From positions 32,481 to 96,480 of the forward strand of contig NZ_NMQT01000038.1 in assembly GCF_002234405.1 (NCBI RefSeq): 64,000 nucleotides of DNA. Reading direction: 5' to 3'. Below the pieces are notes generated by a model. That model was not told the origin of the DNA. It saw nothing but the letters and a program-made list of their open reading frames with translations, and did not search any database. Below, piece by piece: positions 23,417 to 33,106 of the stretch; position 1 is the stretch's first letter; each line of letters begins with the position of its first letter. This DNA is from Amycolatopsis thailandensis (GTDB lineage Bacteria; Actinomycetota; Actinomycetes; Mycobacteriales; Pseudonocardiaceae). The position numbers were made by a program, and so were the translations under genes.

Positions 23417-24114
23417 CCTTCGAAAGGTTGTTCCAGGCGATAGCCGTGGCCGCGCAGCGTCGAAATCCTCGGCGCCTGCTCCGGAGTGGGCGCCGACTCG
23501 GTCAGTTTCCGCCGCAGCGCTGCGATGTGGACGTCCAGGGTCTTCGTGGAGCCGTACCAGTGCGCGTCCCACACTTCGGACATCAGCGTGTCCCGGCTGA
23601 CCGCGACGCCCGGCTGCTCGGCCAGCCGGGCGAGCAGATCGAACTCCTTGGCCCGCAACGGGATCTCCCGGCCGCCGACGCTGACCCGCCGTCCGGCGGT
23701 GTCGACCCGCAGATGCCCGATGGCGATCGCGGGCCTGCTCTCCGGCGGAGCCGTCCCGCGCCGCAGGTGTGCCCGCACCCTGGCGAGCAGTTCGCCGAGC
23801 CGGATGGGTTTGGTGAGGTAGTCGTCGGCGCCGGCCTCCAGGCCGACGACGACGTCCATCTCCTCTTGCCGGGCGGTCAGGATGACCAGGACCGCGCCGG
23901 GGAGCGCCGCGCGCAGCCGACGACAGACCTCGACCCCGTCCAGATCCGGCAGGCCGAGATCGAGCAGGACGAAATCGATGTCGTCGTGTTCCGCGGCGGC
24001 GAGCGCGGTGCGGCCGTCGCGCTGCCAGGAAACCTCGTAGCCGTGCAGGCGGAGGGTCGATTCGAGGACGCCGCCGATCGCGTCGTCGTCTTCCACCACC
24101 AGCAATTTCGGCAT
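23413..24114 (-). CDS. OmpR/PhoB-family response regulator
   Basis: A 233-residue regulator. The receiver domain has acidic residues EDDD at the N-terminus, phospho-acceptor D52 in VLLDLGLPDLDG, Thr in ILTARQ and Lys in DDYLTKPIRL. The C-terminal winged helix is complete: LRAKEFDLLARLAEQPGVAVSRDTLMSEVW, VDVHIAALRRKL-like KTLDVHIAALRRKL and IRGxGY-like LRGHGYRLEQP. ATG 24114 sits seven bases after TAAGCT (minus strand), so the gene is probably leaderless. It and the kinase at 19715 share orientation and are probably partners, with an ABC cassette inserted between. Confidence 0.92.
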   Translation of the reverse strand: MPKLLVVEDDDAIGGVLESTLRLHGYEVSWQRDGRTALAAAEHDDIDFVLLDLGLPDLDGVEVCRRLRAALPGAVLVILTARQEEMDVVVGLEAGADDYLTKPIRLGELLARVRAHLRRGTAPPESRPAIAIGHLRVDTAGRRVSVGGREIPLRAKEFDLLARLAEQPGVAVSRDTLMSEVWDAHWYGSTKTLDVHIAALRRKLTESAPTPEQAPRISTLRGHGYRLEQPFEG

Positions 24115-24190
24115 GCGGGGGAGCTTAACCGTTGAACACTGTTCTTTTCGGCCAAGACGTTACGAACACCACCCCGTCCGTAACAGGGCG

Positions 24191-25675
24191 CTAACGTTTC
24201 CCTGTGCGACCGCGCTTGTACGTCCACAAAGGACAGATCGCGGCGGCGGCGAGGCACAGCCAGGCGAACACGTCACCGACACGGCTGTACACGGTCTGTG
24301 TTCTCGGCTGTACCGGGAGATCCGCGACGAGTGTCTGCTGATCGGTGCGGAAGTAGTCGGCGTGCCCGAGAATCCGGCCCTGATCGTCCACGGCTGTGGA
24401 ATTTCCGTGCGTGGAGTGCCGGAAGAGCGAGTAACCGTTTTCCACCGCGCGGAAAGTGGCCTTTTCCGCGTGCAGCGTGCCGAATCCCGACCAGTCGTTG
24501 GCGGGGACGAGCAGGAGCGCGGTTTCCTTGTCCGCCGCCTGACGTGTCAAGTCGCGGAAATCCGCGTCGTAGCAGATGACCGTCGCGAGCCGTCCGTATG
24601 GCGAATCCGCGGTGGGGACCGTGCCGGGGCCGGGAGTCATCGGTTCCATCGGCGTCGGACGCGTTTTGTCGTAGGTCCAGGCCACTTCGCCGGTCGGTCC
24701 GACGAGCACGGCCACGTTGCGGATGTAGGGAGCCTGCTTGGTGTAAAGCGCGTAGGCGAGTTCGACGTGGATGCCCGCCTGCTTCGCTTCGGCGCCGACC
24801 CGCTTCAGCAGGGAATCCTGATCGCGTTCCAGCACACGGGCGTGCGTTTCCGGCCAGACGACGATCTTCGCCCCCGCCGACGCCTGCTGCCGTGTCCTGG
24901 TCACGAGATCTTCGGTGACCGGAGCGAACGCGGCGCCGACCGCGGCGGGATCGGCCGCGCTGACCTCTTCGGCGCGCCAGTACTTGACGCCGACTCGCTC
25001 CAGCGCTTCGGAGCTCGCCTTGTCCGCGCCGGCCGAGGGGCTGATCCCCGCGACCCGGACGGTCTGCGTCGTCGGGGCGTCGAACAGCAACCGCGCGCCA
25101 CCGGCGAGGAACACCAGGCCGAGCACGCAGGCGTGAACGAGCACCGTGCGCTTGACCGGCGGCCATCCCTCCGTCCAACCGGTGTTCACCACCGAGGCGA
25201 ACCACGCGAGGACGAAGGTGAGGCCGTAGACGCCGGTAACGGACGCCGTCTGGAGCAGCGGAAGGTTGGCGGACTGGGTGCTGCCGAGCGCGCCGAAGTC
25301 CCCGAAACCGGTGATCACGGTGAAGAGATACTCACCCGCGACGAGCGTCACCGGGAACACCAGCGTCCGCAACGGCCCGGCGCGGTCGGCGCACAGGCGG
25401 TCGGCGAGGAACGCCGTCGTCTGCAGCACCGCGAGCAGGGTGAAGGCGAGCAGACCGGAGAGCACGAACAGCAGGCCGGTGACCCCGAGCCAGAACAGCT
25501 GGCCGATCAGCAGGGACAGGCCCACCATCAGGATCGCGCGCCGGACGGGGACCTGCCGGGCATAGCGGAGCAGGAAGATCGGGAACACCCAGGCGGCGAG
25601 GGGGACGTTCCAATCGGTGTGGACGGCGAGCAGGAGCAGCGCTGTTCCCAGCCACCAGAGCAACCGTGGTTTCAT
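24191..25675 (-). CDS. Apolipoprotein N-acyltransferase-like protein
   Basis: A 494-residue membrane enzyme. About seven hydrophobic segments in the first 190 residues are followed by a CN-hydrolase (nitrilase) domain. The triad is visible: Glu in IVVWPETH, Lys in WTYDKTRPTP and Cys in ATVICYDADF. A TM helix near the end (VFAWLCLAAAAICPLW) completes the Lnt topology. Lnt adds the third acyl chain to lipoproteins at the membrane surface, and actinobacteria often carry several homologues. This one lacks strong similarity at the N-terminus, so related activity on another substrate is possible. ATG 25675 lies seven bases after TACCGT (minus strand). Confidence 0.82.
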   Translation of the reverse strand: MKPRLLWWLGTALLLLAVHTDWNVPLAAWVFPIFLLRYARQVPVRRAILMVGLSLLIGQLFWLGVTGLLFVLSGLLAFTLLAVLQTTAFLADRLCADRAGPLRTLVFPVTLVAGEYLFTVITGFGDFGALGSTQSANLPLLQTASVTGVYGLTFVLAWFASVVNTGWTEGWPPVKRTVLVHACVLGLVFLAGGARLLFDAPTTQTVRVAGISPSAGADKASSEALERVGVKYWRAEEVSAADPAAVGAAFAPVTEDLVTRTRQQASAGAKIVVWPETHARVLERDQDSLLKRVGAEAKQAGIHVELAYALYTKQAPYIRNVAVLVGPTGEVAWTYDKTRPTPMEPMTPGPGTVPTADSPYGRLATVICYDADFRDLTRQAADKETALLLVPANDWSGFGTLHAEKATFRAVENGYSLFRHSTHGNSTAVDDQGRILGHADYFRTDQQTLVADLPVQPRTQTVYSRVGDVFAWLCLAAAAICPLWTYKRGRTGKR

Positions 25676-25808
25676 ACCGCGAACGGTAGGAAACCACGGC
25701 CGTCCGGACAGCGGGCCAAGGGCAGCGTCCGACCCTTACTTTCGTCAGGTCTTATTGAGAGGTGGTCCCGCCGACGATGTCCTGTCACTCGACGGTGACG
25801 GGCGACGT

Positions 25809-25851
25809 GAAGGGGACTTTCCCCTCATCGCACGGGCGGAAAGTCCCCTTC
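25809..25851. repeat. Hairpin of the GAAGGGGACTTTCC family
   Basis: Fourteen-base arms GAAGGGGACTTTCC / GGAAAGTCCCCTTC with a 15-base loop, in the 259-bp gap between the N-acyltransferase start and the end of the isomerase gene. Its half-site resembles the 12168 palindrome (GAAGGGGCCTTTC). Nothing else is visible in this gap. Confidence 0.65.
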
Positions 25852-25934
25852 GCCACGCGTTTCGCGGCCCTCCTTGGCGGCGGAGGTCGGCGTGCGGGCG
25901 AGCACAGAACACGCCACACCTGCCTTACCAGGTC

Positions 25935-26741
25935 TTAAGCGACGTGGTCCCGGTACGCCGCGATGGTCTCGGCGAGGACCTCGCCGCCGGGACGGCGCCA
26001 GAGGTCGGCGTCGAACACCTCGACCTCGATCGGCCCGGTGTACCCGGCGGCCTCGACACACGCCTTCAGGCGCCGGTGGTCGATCGGGCCGTCACCGGGC
26101 AGCGCCCGGCCCAGCAGCGTGTCGGTCAGCGGCACCTTCTGGTCGCACACATGGAATCCGGCGATCCGCCCGGCCGCCGCGGCGATCGACTCCTCGATCC
26201 GCGGGTCCCACCACACGTGGAACTCGTCGACGATCACGCCGACCTGCTCGGCCGGATGCTCCAGCGCCACGGTCAGCGCCTGATCCACTGTGGACAGAAC
26301 CGATCGTTCGGCGCACTGCATGGGATGCAGGGGCTCCAAGCCGAGCCGAACGCCGCGTTCACCGGCGTACGGGGCCAGTTCGCCGACCGCGTCCGCGACC
26401 CGCTGCCGGGACGACGCGAGGTCGCCGTTCACCCCGCCGACGACCAGGACCAGGACGTCCGCGCCCAGCGCGGCCGCTTCGTCGATCGCCTCCCTGGTCT
26501 GCGCGACACCGTCCACAGGGGACCCCTCCGGGGTGATCCCGGTGAAGAAACCGCCGCGGCACAACGACGACACGCCGACGTCGTACTCCTTGAGCAGCCG
26601 CGCGGTCTCCTCGACGCCGGTCTCGGCGACCTTGTCCCGCCACAGGCCGATCCAGCGGACCCCCGCCTCGGCGCAGCCCGCCACGGCCTCCGGCAGCGAC
26701 CACGCCTTGGTGGTGATCTGGTTCAGGCTCAACCGGTCCAT
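25935..26741 (-). CDS. Sugar phosphate isomerase/epimerase (TIM-barrel, AP-endonuclease-2 fold)
   Basis: A 268-residue protein beginning LSLNQITTKAWSLPEAVAGCAEAGVRWIGLWRDK. Later metal-site elements are LGLEPLHPMQC, VGVIVDEFHVWWDP, RIAGFHVCDQ and GPIEVEVFDADLW. These Glu, Asp and His positions fit xylose-isomerase-like TIM barrels. ATG 26741 overlaps the stop of the upstream DUF993 gene by one base (TGATG). The two probably act on one carbohydrate-derived substrate under the LacI regulator. The substrate cannot be deduced. Confidence 0.85.
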   Translation of the reverse strand: MDRLSLNQITTKAWSLPEAVAGCAEAGVRWIGLWRDKVAETGVEETARLLKEYDVGVSSLCRGGFFTGITPEGSPVDGVAQTREAIDEAAALGADVLVLVVGGVNGDLASSRQRVADAVGELAPYAGERGVRLGLEPLHPMQCAERSVLSTVDQALTVALEHPAEQVGVIVDEFHVWWDPRIEESIAAAAGRIAGFHVCDQKVPLTDTLLGRALPGDGPIDHRRLKACVEAAGYTGPIEVEVFDADLWRRPGGEVLAETIAAYRDHVA

Positions 26742-27892
26742 CACGCCACCCCCGCCGCGGCCAGCAGCGGCCGCATCCGCGCGACGGCGAGGTCCGGGTC
26801 GGCGAGCGCCCCGGCGGCGTCGGCCAGCCGGAGCAGCTCGGCCAGATGCGTGATGGACCGGGCCGACTCGCGGCCCGCGACCATCCGGAAATGGTTCTGG
26901 TGCCCGTTGAGGTAGGCGAGGAAGACGACGCCGGTCTTGTAGTTCCTGGTGGGCGCGCGGAAGATCGCGCGGCTCAAGGCGACCGTCGGGTCCAGCAGGC
27001 CGTGGAAGCCCGCCTTGTCGCCTTCGTCGAGCCGGGCGAGCGCGGCGCCCGCGACCCGCGCGACGGCGTCGAAGATACCCAGAAGCGCTTCGCTGTGACC
27101 CTGTTCGTCCCCGGCGATCAGCTCCGGGTAGTTGAAGTCGTCGCCCGTGTAGCACTTGACGCCCTCGGGAAGCGCGCGGCGGAACTCGGTCTCGATCGAC
27201 GCGTCGAGCACGGAGACCTTGACGCCCGCGATCACCCCGGCGTGCTCGGCGCAAAGCCTGCCCAGTTCCTTGGCGGCCTCATGGACGTCGGCGTGGCCCC
27301 AGTACCCCGCCAGCGCCGGGTCGAACTGCTCGCCCAGCCAGTGCAGCAGGACCGGACGGTCCGCGCCGGAGAGCAGTTTCCCGTACGCGGCATGGTAATC
27401 CTCAGGGCCGGACGCCGACGCGGCCAGCGCCCGGCTGGCCATCACGACCGGCACGGCCCCGGCCTCGCCGACCAGGTCCAGCTGCTCGCGCCAGGCGTCC
27501 ACAATGGACTCCGGGGTCGCGCCGCCGCCGGGCAACTGGTCGGTGCCGACACCCGCCACCCACGGCCGTCCGGCGGCGAGCGCGCCGGTGCGCCGGATGA
27601 GGTCCTGGGTGGTTCCCCAGTCCAGGCCCATGCCGCGCTGCGCGGTGTCCATCGCTTCGGCCACGCCGAGACCACAGGACCACAGGTGTTCGCGGAAGGC
27701 GAGCGTGGTGTCCCAGTCCAGTACCGCGCCCTCTTCGGGGTCGGCGGCGGCGAGCGGGTCGGCGACCACGTGCGCGGCCGCGTAGGCGATCCGGGAGGTC
27801 GGCGGCGACGCCGGTTTCGCGGGCGTTTCCGCCCCTTGCGGCGTCCACTCCACCAGTCCGCCGTCGGCGGTGGGCAGGGCGATCAAGGTCAT
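26741..27892 (-). CDS. DUF993 / dihydrodipicolinate-synthase-like protein
   Basis: A 383-residue protein of the DUF993 group, related to the DHDPS/N-acetylneuraminate lyase aldolase barrel. Recognisable parts are LDWDTTLAFREHLWSCGLGVAEAMDTAQRGMGLDW, VAGVGTDQL, PVLLHWLGEQFDPALAGYWG, VIAGVKVSVLD (a Lys-containing strand where the Schiff-base Lys would lie) and EGVKCYTGDDFNYPELI. It probably catalyses aldol cleavage or dehydration of a keto-sugar acid. It is translated with the TIM-barrel isomerase and preceded by a LacI-type operator at 27915-27930. Confidence 0.82.
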   Translation of the reverse strand: MTLIALPTADGGLVEWTPQGAETPAKPASPPTSRIAYAAAHVVADPLAAADPEEGAVLDWDTTLAFREHLWSCGLGVAEAMDTAQRGMGLDWGTTQDLIRRTGALAAGRPWVAGVGTDQLPGGGATPESIVDAWREQLDLVGEAGAVPVVMASRALAASASGPEDYHAAYGKLLSGADRPVLLHWLGEQFDPALAGYWGHADVHEAAKELGRLCAEHAGVIAGVKVSVLDASIETEFRRALPEGVKCYTGDDFNYPELIAGDEQGHSEALLGIFDAVARVAGAALARLDEGDKAGFHGLLDPTVALSRAIFRAPTRNYKTGVVFLAYLNGHQNHFRMVAGRESARSITHLAELLRLADAAGALADPDLAVARMRPLLAAAGVA

Positions 27893-27914
27893 CGGGTCTC
27901 CGTGGCGCGGGGGT

Positions 27915-27930
27915 GAGAAAGCGCTTTCTC
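27915..27930. promoter_or_regulatory. LacI-family operator
   Basis: GAGAAAGCGCTTTCTC is a perfect 16-base palindrome with the CG centre typical of LacI/GalR operators. It lies 23 bases before the DUF993 start and just after the LacI-type gene, so the repressor probably controls the pair downstream. Confidence 0.75.
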
Positions 27931-27970
27931 GGACCACGTTAAGTCACGCCGCGGGCGCCGCACAAGGGGC

Positions 27971-29011
27971 TCAGCGGGCGGGGGAAGCGGTGCTGGAGCG
28001 CAAAACCACCTCACCGGACATGCGCACCACGCGCGGCCGGGTACCGGGCGAGGCCTTGAGTGCCAGGTCCATGGCCCGTTCGCCCAGCTTCTCCAGCGGC
28101 AGCGCGACGGTGCTCAGCGACGGCGTGAGATCGCGCACTACCGGGATGTCGTCGAAACCGGCGATCGACATCTCGCCGGGGATCGAGACACCCGCGTCAC
28201 GCAGTGCCGCCATCGCGCCGATCGCCATCACGTCGGTCACCGCGAACACACACGTGGGCCAGTCCTTGCGCGGCCGGGCGAGGACCTTCTCCATCGCCTC
28301 GTAGCCGCCGTCGCGGGTGAACGCCGCTTCGACGACGTCGTCCTCGGCCAGTTCGACGCCGTGCTCCAGCAATTCCGCGGCGAAACCGTCGAGCCGGTCG
28401 ACGACGGTGGTGAGGCTCTTCGGCCCGGCGAGCACGGCGAACCGCCGGTGCCCCAGGCTCAGCAGCGCCTTCGCCAGTTCGGCGCCGCCGCCCTTGTTGT
28501 CGGGCTGGACGGTGTCCACTTTGAGCCCGCGATGCCTGCTGACCGCGGCGACGTGCCCGCCGCCGCGCCGGTACGGCTCGAGTTCGGCGGCCATCGCCTT
28601 TTCCCAGCCTTTGTCTTCGAACGCCGAGCCGATCAGCAGAATGGCCGACGCGCGCTGGGCACGCAGTGTCGAGACGTACGCGACCTCTTTCGCCGGGTCG
28701 CGAAAAGTGCTCGCGAGCATCACGAGAAGATCGTTTTCACTCGCCACCCGCATCACCCCGCCGGCGATCGCGGCGAAATAGGGGTCGCCGACGTCGTGAC
28801 AGATCACCCCGACGGTCGGCTGTGAGCCACCGGCCAATGCCTGAGCGTGAGCATTGGGGGTATAGGAGAGTTCGGCGGCCGCGGCGATCACTCGTTCGCG
28901 GAGATCTCCCCGGACGGTGGCGGTGCCGTTGAGTACGCGGGACGCGGTCGCGAGCGACACGTCCGCGGTGCGCGCCACATCTTCCAGCGTCACGTGGGGG
29001 CGGGCCTTCAT
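27971..29011 (-). CDS. LacI/GalR-family transcriptional regulator
   Basis: A 346-residue repressor. The HTH reads VTLEDVARTADVSLATASRVLNGTATVRGDLRERVIAAAAELSYTPNAHAQALAGG, with the LacI hinge following. The periplasmic-binding-like core has VGVICHDVGDPYFAAIAGG, VQPDNKGGGAELAKALLSLGHRRFAVLAGP and SIAGFDDIPVVRDLTPSLSTVALPLEKLG. ATG 29011 is preceded by GGAGGATCG, a clear ribosome binding site. The downstream pair of sugar-type enzymes and the palindrome in front of them suggest local repression relieved by a sugar derivative. Confidence 0.93.
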   Translation of the reverse strand: MKARPHVTLEDVARTADVSLATASRVLNGTATVRGDLRERVIAAAAELSYTPNAHAQALAGGSQPTVGVICHDVGDPYFAAIAGGVMRVASENDLLVMLASTFRDPAKEVAYVSTLRAQRASAILLIGSAFEDKGWEKAMAAELEPYRRGGGHVAAVSRHRGLKVDTVQPDNKGGGAELAKALLSLGHRRFAVLAGPKSLTTVVDRLDGFAAELLEHGVELAEDDVVEAAFTRDGGYEAMEKVLARPRKDWPTCVFAVTDVMAIGAMAALRDAGVSIPGEMSIAGFDDIPVVRDLTPSLSTVALPLEKLGERAMDLALKASPGTRPRVVRMSGEVVLRSSTASPAR

Positions 29012-29040
29012 CGATCCTCCAAGCTGGCGTTTGGGGCATA

Positions 29041-30459
29041 GTGGCGGACATGCTCGGCCTTTACCCGGAAATCGAACCTTACGTCCAAGGGATGTTGCCC
29101 GTCGGTGACGGCAATGAGATCTATTGGGAGGAATGCGGCGATCCCGAGGGCAAACCGGTGATCTTCCTGCACGGTGGCCCCGGAGGTGGTTCGAGCCCGA
29201 GACATCGCAGACTGTTCGATCCGGCGCGGTACCGGATCGTTCTCTTCGACCAGCGCGGCTGCGGGCGGAGCACGCCGAACTGTGCCACACCGGAGGCGGA
29301 TCTCGCGGTCAACACGACGTGGCATCTCGTCGCCGATATCGAGCGGTTGCGCGAGCATCTGGACATCGAACACTGGATGGTCTTCGGCGGCTCGTGGGGG
29401 AGCGTGCTCGGGCTGACCTACGCGGAAACGCATCCCGGGCGCGTCACGGAACTCGTCCTCCGCGGTGTGGCCACGCTGCGGGTGAAGGAGCTGCAATGGC
29501 TCTACGGCGGGGGAGCGGCGTTCCTCTTCCCCGAGGCCTGGTCGCGTTTCCTGGCCCCGGTGCCGTTCTCGCGCCGCCAGGACAACCTGATCGAGGTCTA
29601 CCACGAACTGCTCAGCCATCCCGATCCCGCCGTGCACGGACCCGCCGCGATCGCGTGGAGCCGCTGGGAGGGGGAAACGGTCAAACTGCGCCCGCGGGAC
29701 GAAGTGATCGACGCGTTCAGCGATCCCGGATTCGCCCTCGCGATCGCGAGGATCGAGAACCACTACTTCCGGCACGGCGGCTGGCTGGCCGAAGATCAGC
29801 TGCTCCGCGACGCCGGGAAGCTTCGGGACATTCCTTGCGTTCTGGTCCAGGGACGCTACGACGTGGTCACCCCGGCCATCACCGCGTGGGAGCTCAGCCA
29901 GGTGCTGCCGACCGCGGAACTGGTGATGGTCGGCGACTCGGGTCACGCGTTCGACGAGCCCGGCACCCTGCACGAGTTGATCAGCGCGACCGACCGATTC
30001 GCGTCAGACTGGCAGGGCGCCGCAGTATTCCGGGACGAGAGGAACACAGACATGCTTTTCGGTGACGAGCACGTCCGTCGCTACGAAGAGACCGACGGCG
30101 AGGTGGGCCACGACTGGGAGAAGGGCGCGCCTTGCCTGATCCTCACCACCAAGGGCCGCAAGACCGGCGAGGACCGCAAGTTCGCGCTGATCTACCAGTT
30201 CGACGACGACAACAACCCGGTCATCGTGGCCTCGAAGGGCGGGGCACCGGAGGACCCGGGCTGGTACAAGAACCTCCAGGCCAACCCCGAGGTCAAGGCG
30301 CAGGTCAAGGCGGACAAGTTCACCGCGCGGGCCCGGACCCTCGCGGGTGAAGAGCGCGCGAAGTTGTGGGAGAAGCTTGCGGCGGTCTGGCCGGACTACA
30401 ACGAGTACGCGAAGAAGACCGACCGTGAGATCCCCGTGGTGGTCCTCGAACGCGTGTGA
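29041..30459 (+). CDS. Prolyl aminopeptidase fused to a deazaflavin-type nitroreductase domain
   Basis: One 472-residue frame. Residues 1-320 are a prolyl iminopeptidase (alpha/beta hydrolase): VIFLHGGPGGGSSPRH, YRIVLFDQRGCGRSTPN, nucleophile GGSWGSVLGLTYA, acid in VQGRYDVVTP and His in VGDSGHAFDEPG. Residues 338-472 are a DDN-type F420(H2)-dependent nitroreductase/quinone-reductase domain: LILTTKGRKTGEDRKFALIY, VASKGGAPEDPGWYKNLQANPEVKAQV and AVWPDYNEYAKKTDREIPVVVLER. An AGAGGA ribosome binding site (30038-30043) precedes in-frame ATG 30052. The second domain could therefore also be made alone. The fusion looks like a lost stop codon between two genes. Confidence 0.85.
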   Translation: MADMLGLYPEIEPYVQGMLPVGDGNEIYWEECGDPEGKPVIFLHGGPGGGSSPRHRRLFDPARYRIVLFDQRGCGRSTPNCATPEADLAVNTTWHLVADIERLREHLDIEHWMVFGGSWGSVLGLTYAETHPGRVTELVLRGVATLRVKELQWLYGGGAAFLFPEAWSRFLAPVPFSRRQDNLIEVYHELLSHPDPAVHGPAAIAWSRWEGETVKLRPRDEVIDAFSDPGFALAIARIENHYFRHGGWLAEDQLLRDAGKLRDIPCVLVQGRYDVVTPAITAWELSQVLPTAELVMVGDSGHAFDEPGTLHELISATDRFASDWQGAAVFRDERNTDMLFGDEHVRRYEETDGEVGHDWEKGAPCLILTTKGRKTGEDRKFALIYQFDDDNNPVIVASKGGAPEDPGWYKNLQANPEVKAQVKADKFTARARTLAGEERAKLWEKLAAVWPDYNEYAKKTDREIPVVVLERV

Positions 30460-30485
30460 TCCGCGCCGCGTTCGCGCGGAGATCC

Positions 30486-30509
30486 AGCCGAACCGGACCG
30501 GGTTCGGCT
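30486..30509 (+). terminator. Hairpin after the aminopeptidase-nitroreductase gene
   Basis: Nine-base arms AGCCGAACC / GGTTCGGCT around a six-base loop, 26 bases after the stop codon and just before the acyltransferase start. Confidence 0.6.
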
Positions 30510-30522
30510 ACGAATTACGTCC

Positions 30523-31293
30523 ATGGTGCCGAGACCCCGTGAACGCTGGACCGCGTTGAGCCCCGTTTCGGGTGATTTGCTGACGTTCCGCCAGATGATC
30601 GCCTTCGGCCGGCGCTTCGCCCGCGCCGGCCGGGGCGCCTGGTTCAGCCTCGCGATCAACGTCGTGTGGCCGTTCCTCGTGCTGTTCACCCGGTTCCGGG
30701 TGCGCGGCGGCGAGCACCTGCCGTCGACCGGCGGGTTCCTGGTCGCGTCGAACCATCTCTCGTTCGCCGATCCGACGACGGTGACGGCGTACTGCCTCGC
30801 GCACGGACGCGTGCCGCGTTACCTGGCGAAGGCGAGCCTCTGGGACGCGCCGGTGGTCGGCTCGGTAATGCGCTCGGGCGGGCACATCCCGGTGTATCGC
30901 GGGGCGGCCACCGCGTCGGACGCGTACCGCGACGCCGTCAGCGCCGTCCGTGAGGGTGAATGCGTCGTCATCTTCCCGGAGGCGACGTTCAGCGATCACC
31001 CGGACGGGTGGCCCATGCGCGGCAAAACCGGGATCGCGCGGATCGCGCTGGAGACCGGTGTCCCGGTGATCCCGCTGGCGAACTGGGGCACGCACCACCT
31101 GCTGCCGTCGGACGCGGTGCTCCCGCGCGCCTTCCCCCGCAAGACGGTGAACCTGGTCGCGGGCCCGCCGGTGGACCTTTCGGACCTCATGTCGCCCTCG
31201 CCGTCGCGCGAGGTGCTGGAGGAGGCGACCAAGCGGATCATGACCGCGGTGACCGAGCTGCTGATCGAGATCCGCGGCTCCCGCCCCGAGTAG
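30523..31293 (+). CDS. 1-acyl-sn-glycerol-3-phosphate acyltransferase
   Basis: A 256-residue PlsC-type acyltransferase. The catalytic NHx4D motif is N77-H78...D83 (SNHLSFADP). GGHIPVYRG and [38 protein letters not shown] are the acceptor-binding blocks, with FPEAT standing for the FPEGT motif. A hydrophobic stretch ([17 protein letters not shown]) near residue 45 anchors it to the membrane. It transfers a fatty acyl group to lysophosphatidate in phospholipid synthesis. It stands between a hairpin and the dihydrolipoyl dehydrogenase gene. Confidence 0.92.
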   Translation: MVPRPRERWTALSPVSGDLLTFRQMIAFGRRFARAGRGAWFSLAINVVWPFLVLFTRFRVRGGEHLPSTGGFLVASNHLSFADPTTVTAYCLAHGRVPRYLAKASLWDAPVVGSVMRSGGHIPVYRGAATASDAYRDAVSAVREGECVVIFPEATFSDHPDGWPMRGKTGIARIALETGVPVIPLANWGTHHLLPSDAVLPRAFPRKTVNLVAGPPVDLSDLMSPSPSREVLEEATKRIMTAVTELLIEIRGSRPE

Positions 31294-31340
31294 GCAGTCT
31301 CACCCTTCGGACAGTGCCGGTGAAGGGTAGGTTTCGGGGT

Positions 31341-32726
<1,386 letters not shown>

Positions 32727-32728
32727 GT

Positions 32729-32775
32729 GGTCGTGAGTGGCGATTCGGTTCTAACCCGAATCGCCACTCACGACC
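32729..32775. terminator. 20-bp perfect hairpin between lpdA and a convergent small gene
   Basis: Arms 32729-32748 and 32756-32775 contain GTCGTGAGTGGCGATTCGG and its complement, with a seven-base loop. It starts three bases after the lpdA stop. Its right arm also encodes the C-terminus of the leftward small gene, so the terminator and coding sequence overlap. Confidence 0.8.
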
Positions 32776-32987
32776 CGCATGGTGAGCTCCTCAGCCTTGC
32801 GTTCCTCGAAGCCCTCCCAATACTTGAGTTCGTGGTGGTGCCATCGGTCCACCTCGGACACCGCTCGGTACATGCGTGCGTTGGCTTGGTGAAATCTCAG
32901 CCACTCCGACACTTCCGCTTCCGGCCGAGGGCGCCGGGCCGTCGCGACGGCATGCGCGTCGCGGAGGGTTTGCGGTTCGTTTTCCAT
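32751..32987 (-). CDS. AMED_5909-type small protein
   Basis: A 78-residue protein: TLRDAHAVATARRPRPEAEVSEWLRFHQANARMYRAVSEVDRWHHHELKYWEGFEERKAEEL. The 'W..FH..NA..Y..V..VDRWHHHE..YW....R.AEEL' pattern matches the small Pseudonocardiaceae family named for an Amycolatopsis mediterranei locus. Function unknown; probably an all-helical cytoplasmic protein. ATG 32987 is preceded by GGGAGGTGATCC, almost a full anti-16S match, so strong translation is expected. Its last codons (VVSGDSG) lie in the lpdA terminator hairpin. Confidence 0.7.
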   Translation of the reverse strand: MENEPQTLRDAHAVATARRPRPEAEVSEWLRFHQANARMYRAVSEVDRWHHHELKYWEGFEERKAEELTMRVVSGDSG

Positions 32988-33053
32988 GGATCACCTCCCG
33001 GTGCTTACTCTCCGCCAGACCGCGGGACGTGATCACCGCACGGCAGGGCATCC

Positions 33054-33086
33054 AGGGACGTCCTTGGTACGGTCGAAGACGTCCCT
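33054..33086. promoter_or_regulatory. Inverted repeat upstream of the XRE regulator
   Basis: Perfect nine-base arms AGGGACGTC / GACGTCCCT with a 15-base spacer, ending 20 bases before the start codon. TACGGT in the spacer could be a -10. A candidate autoregulatory site for the XRE protein. Confidence 0.5.
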
Positions 33087-33106
33087 ACAAGTCCCTGGGA
33101 GGGCGG

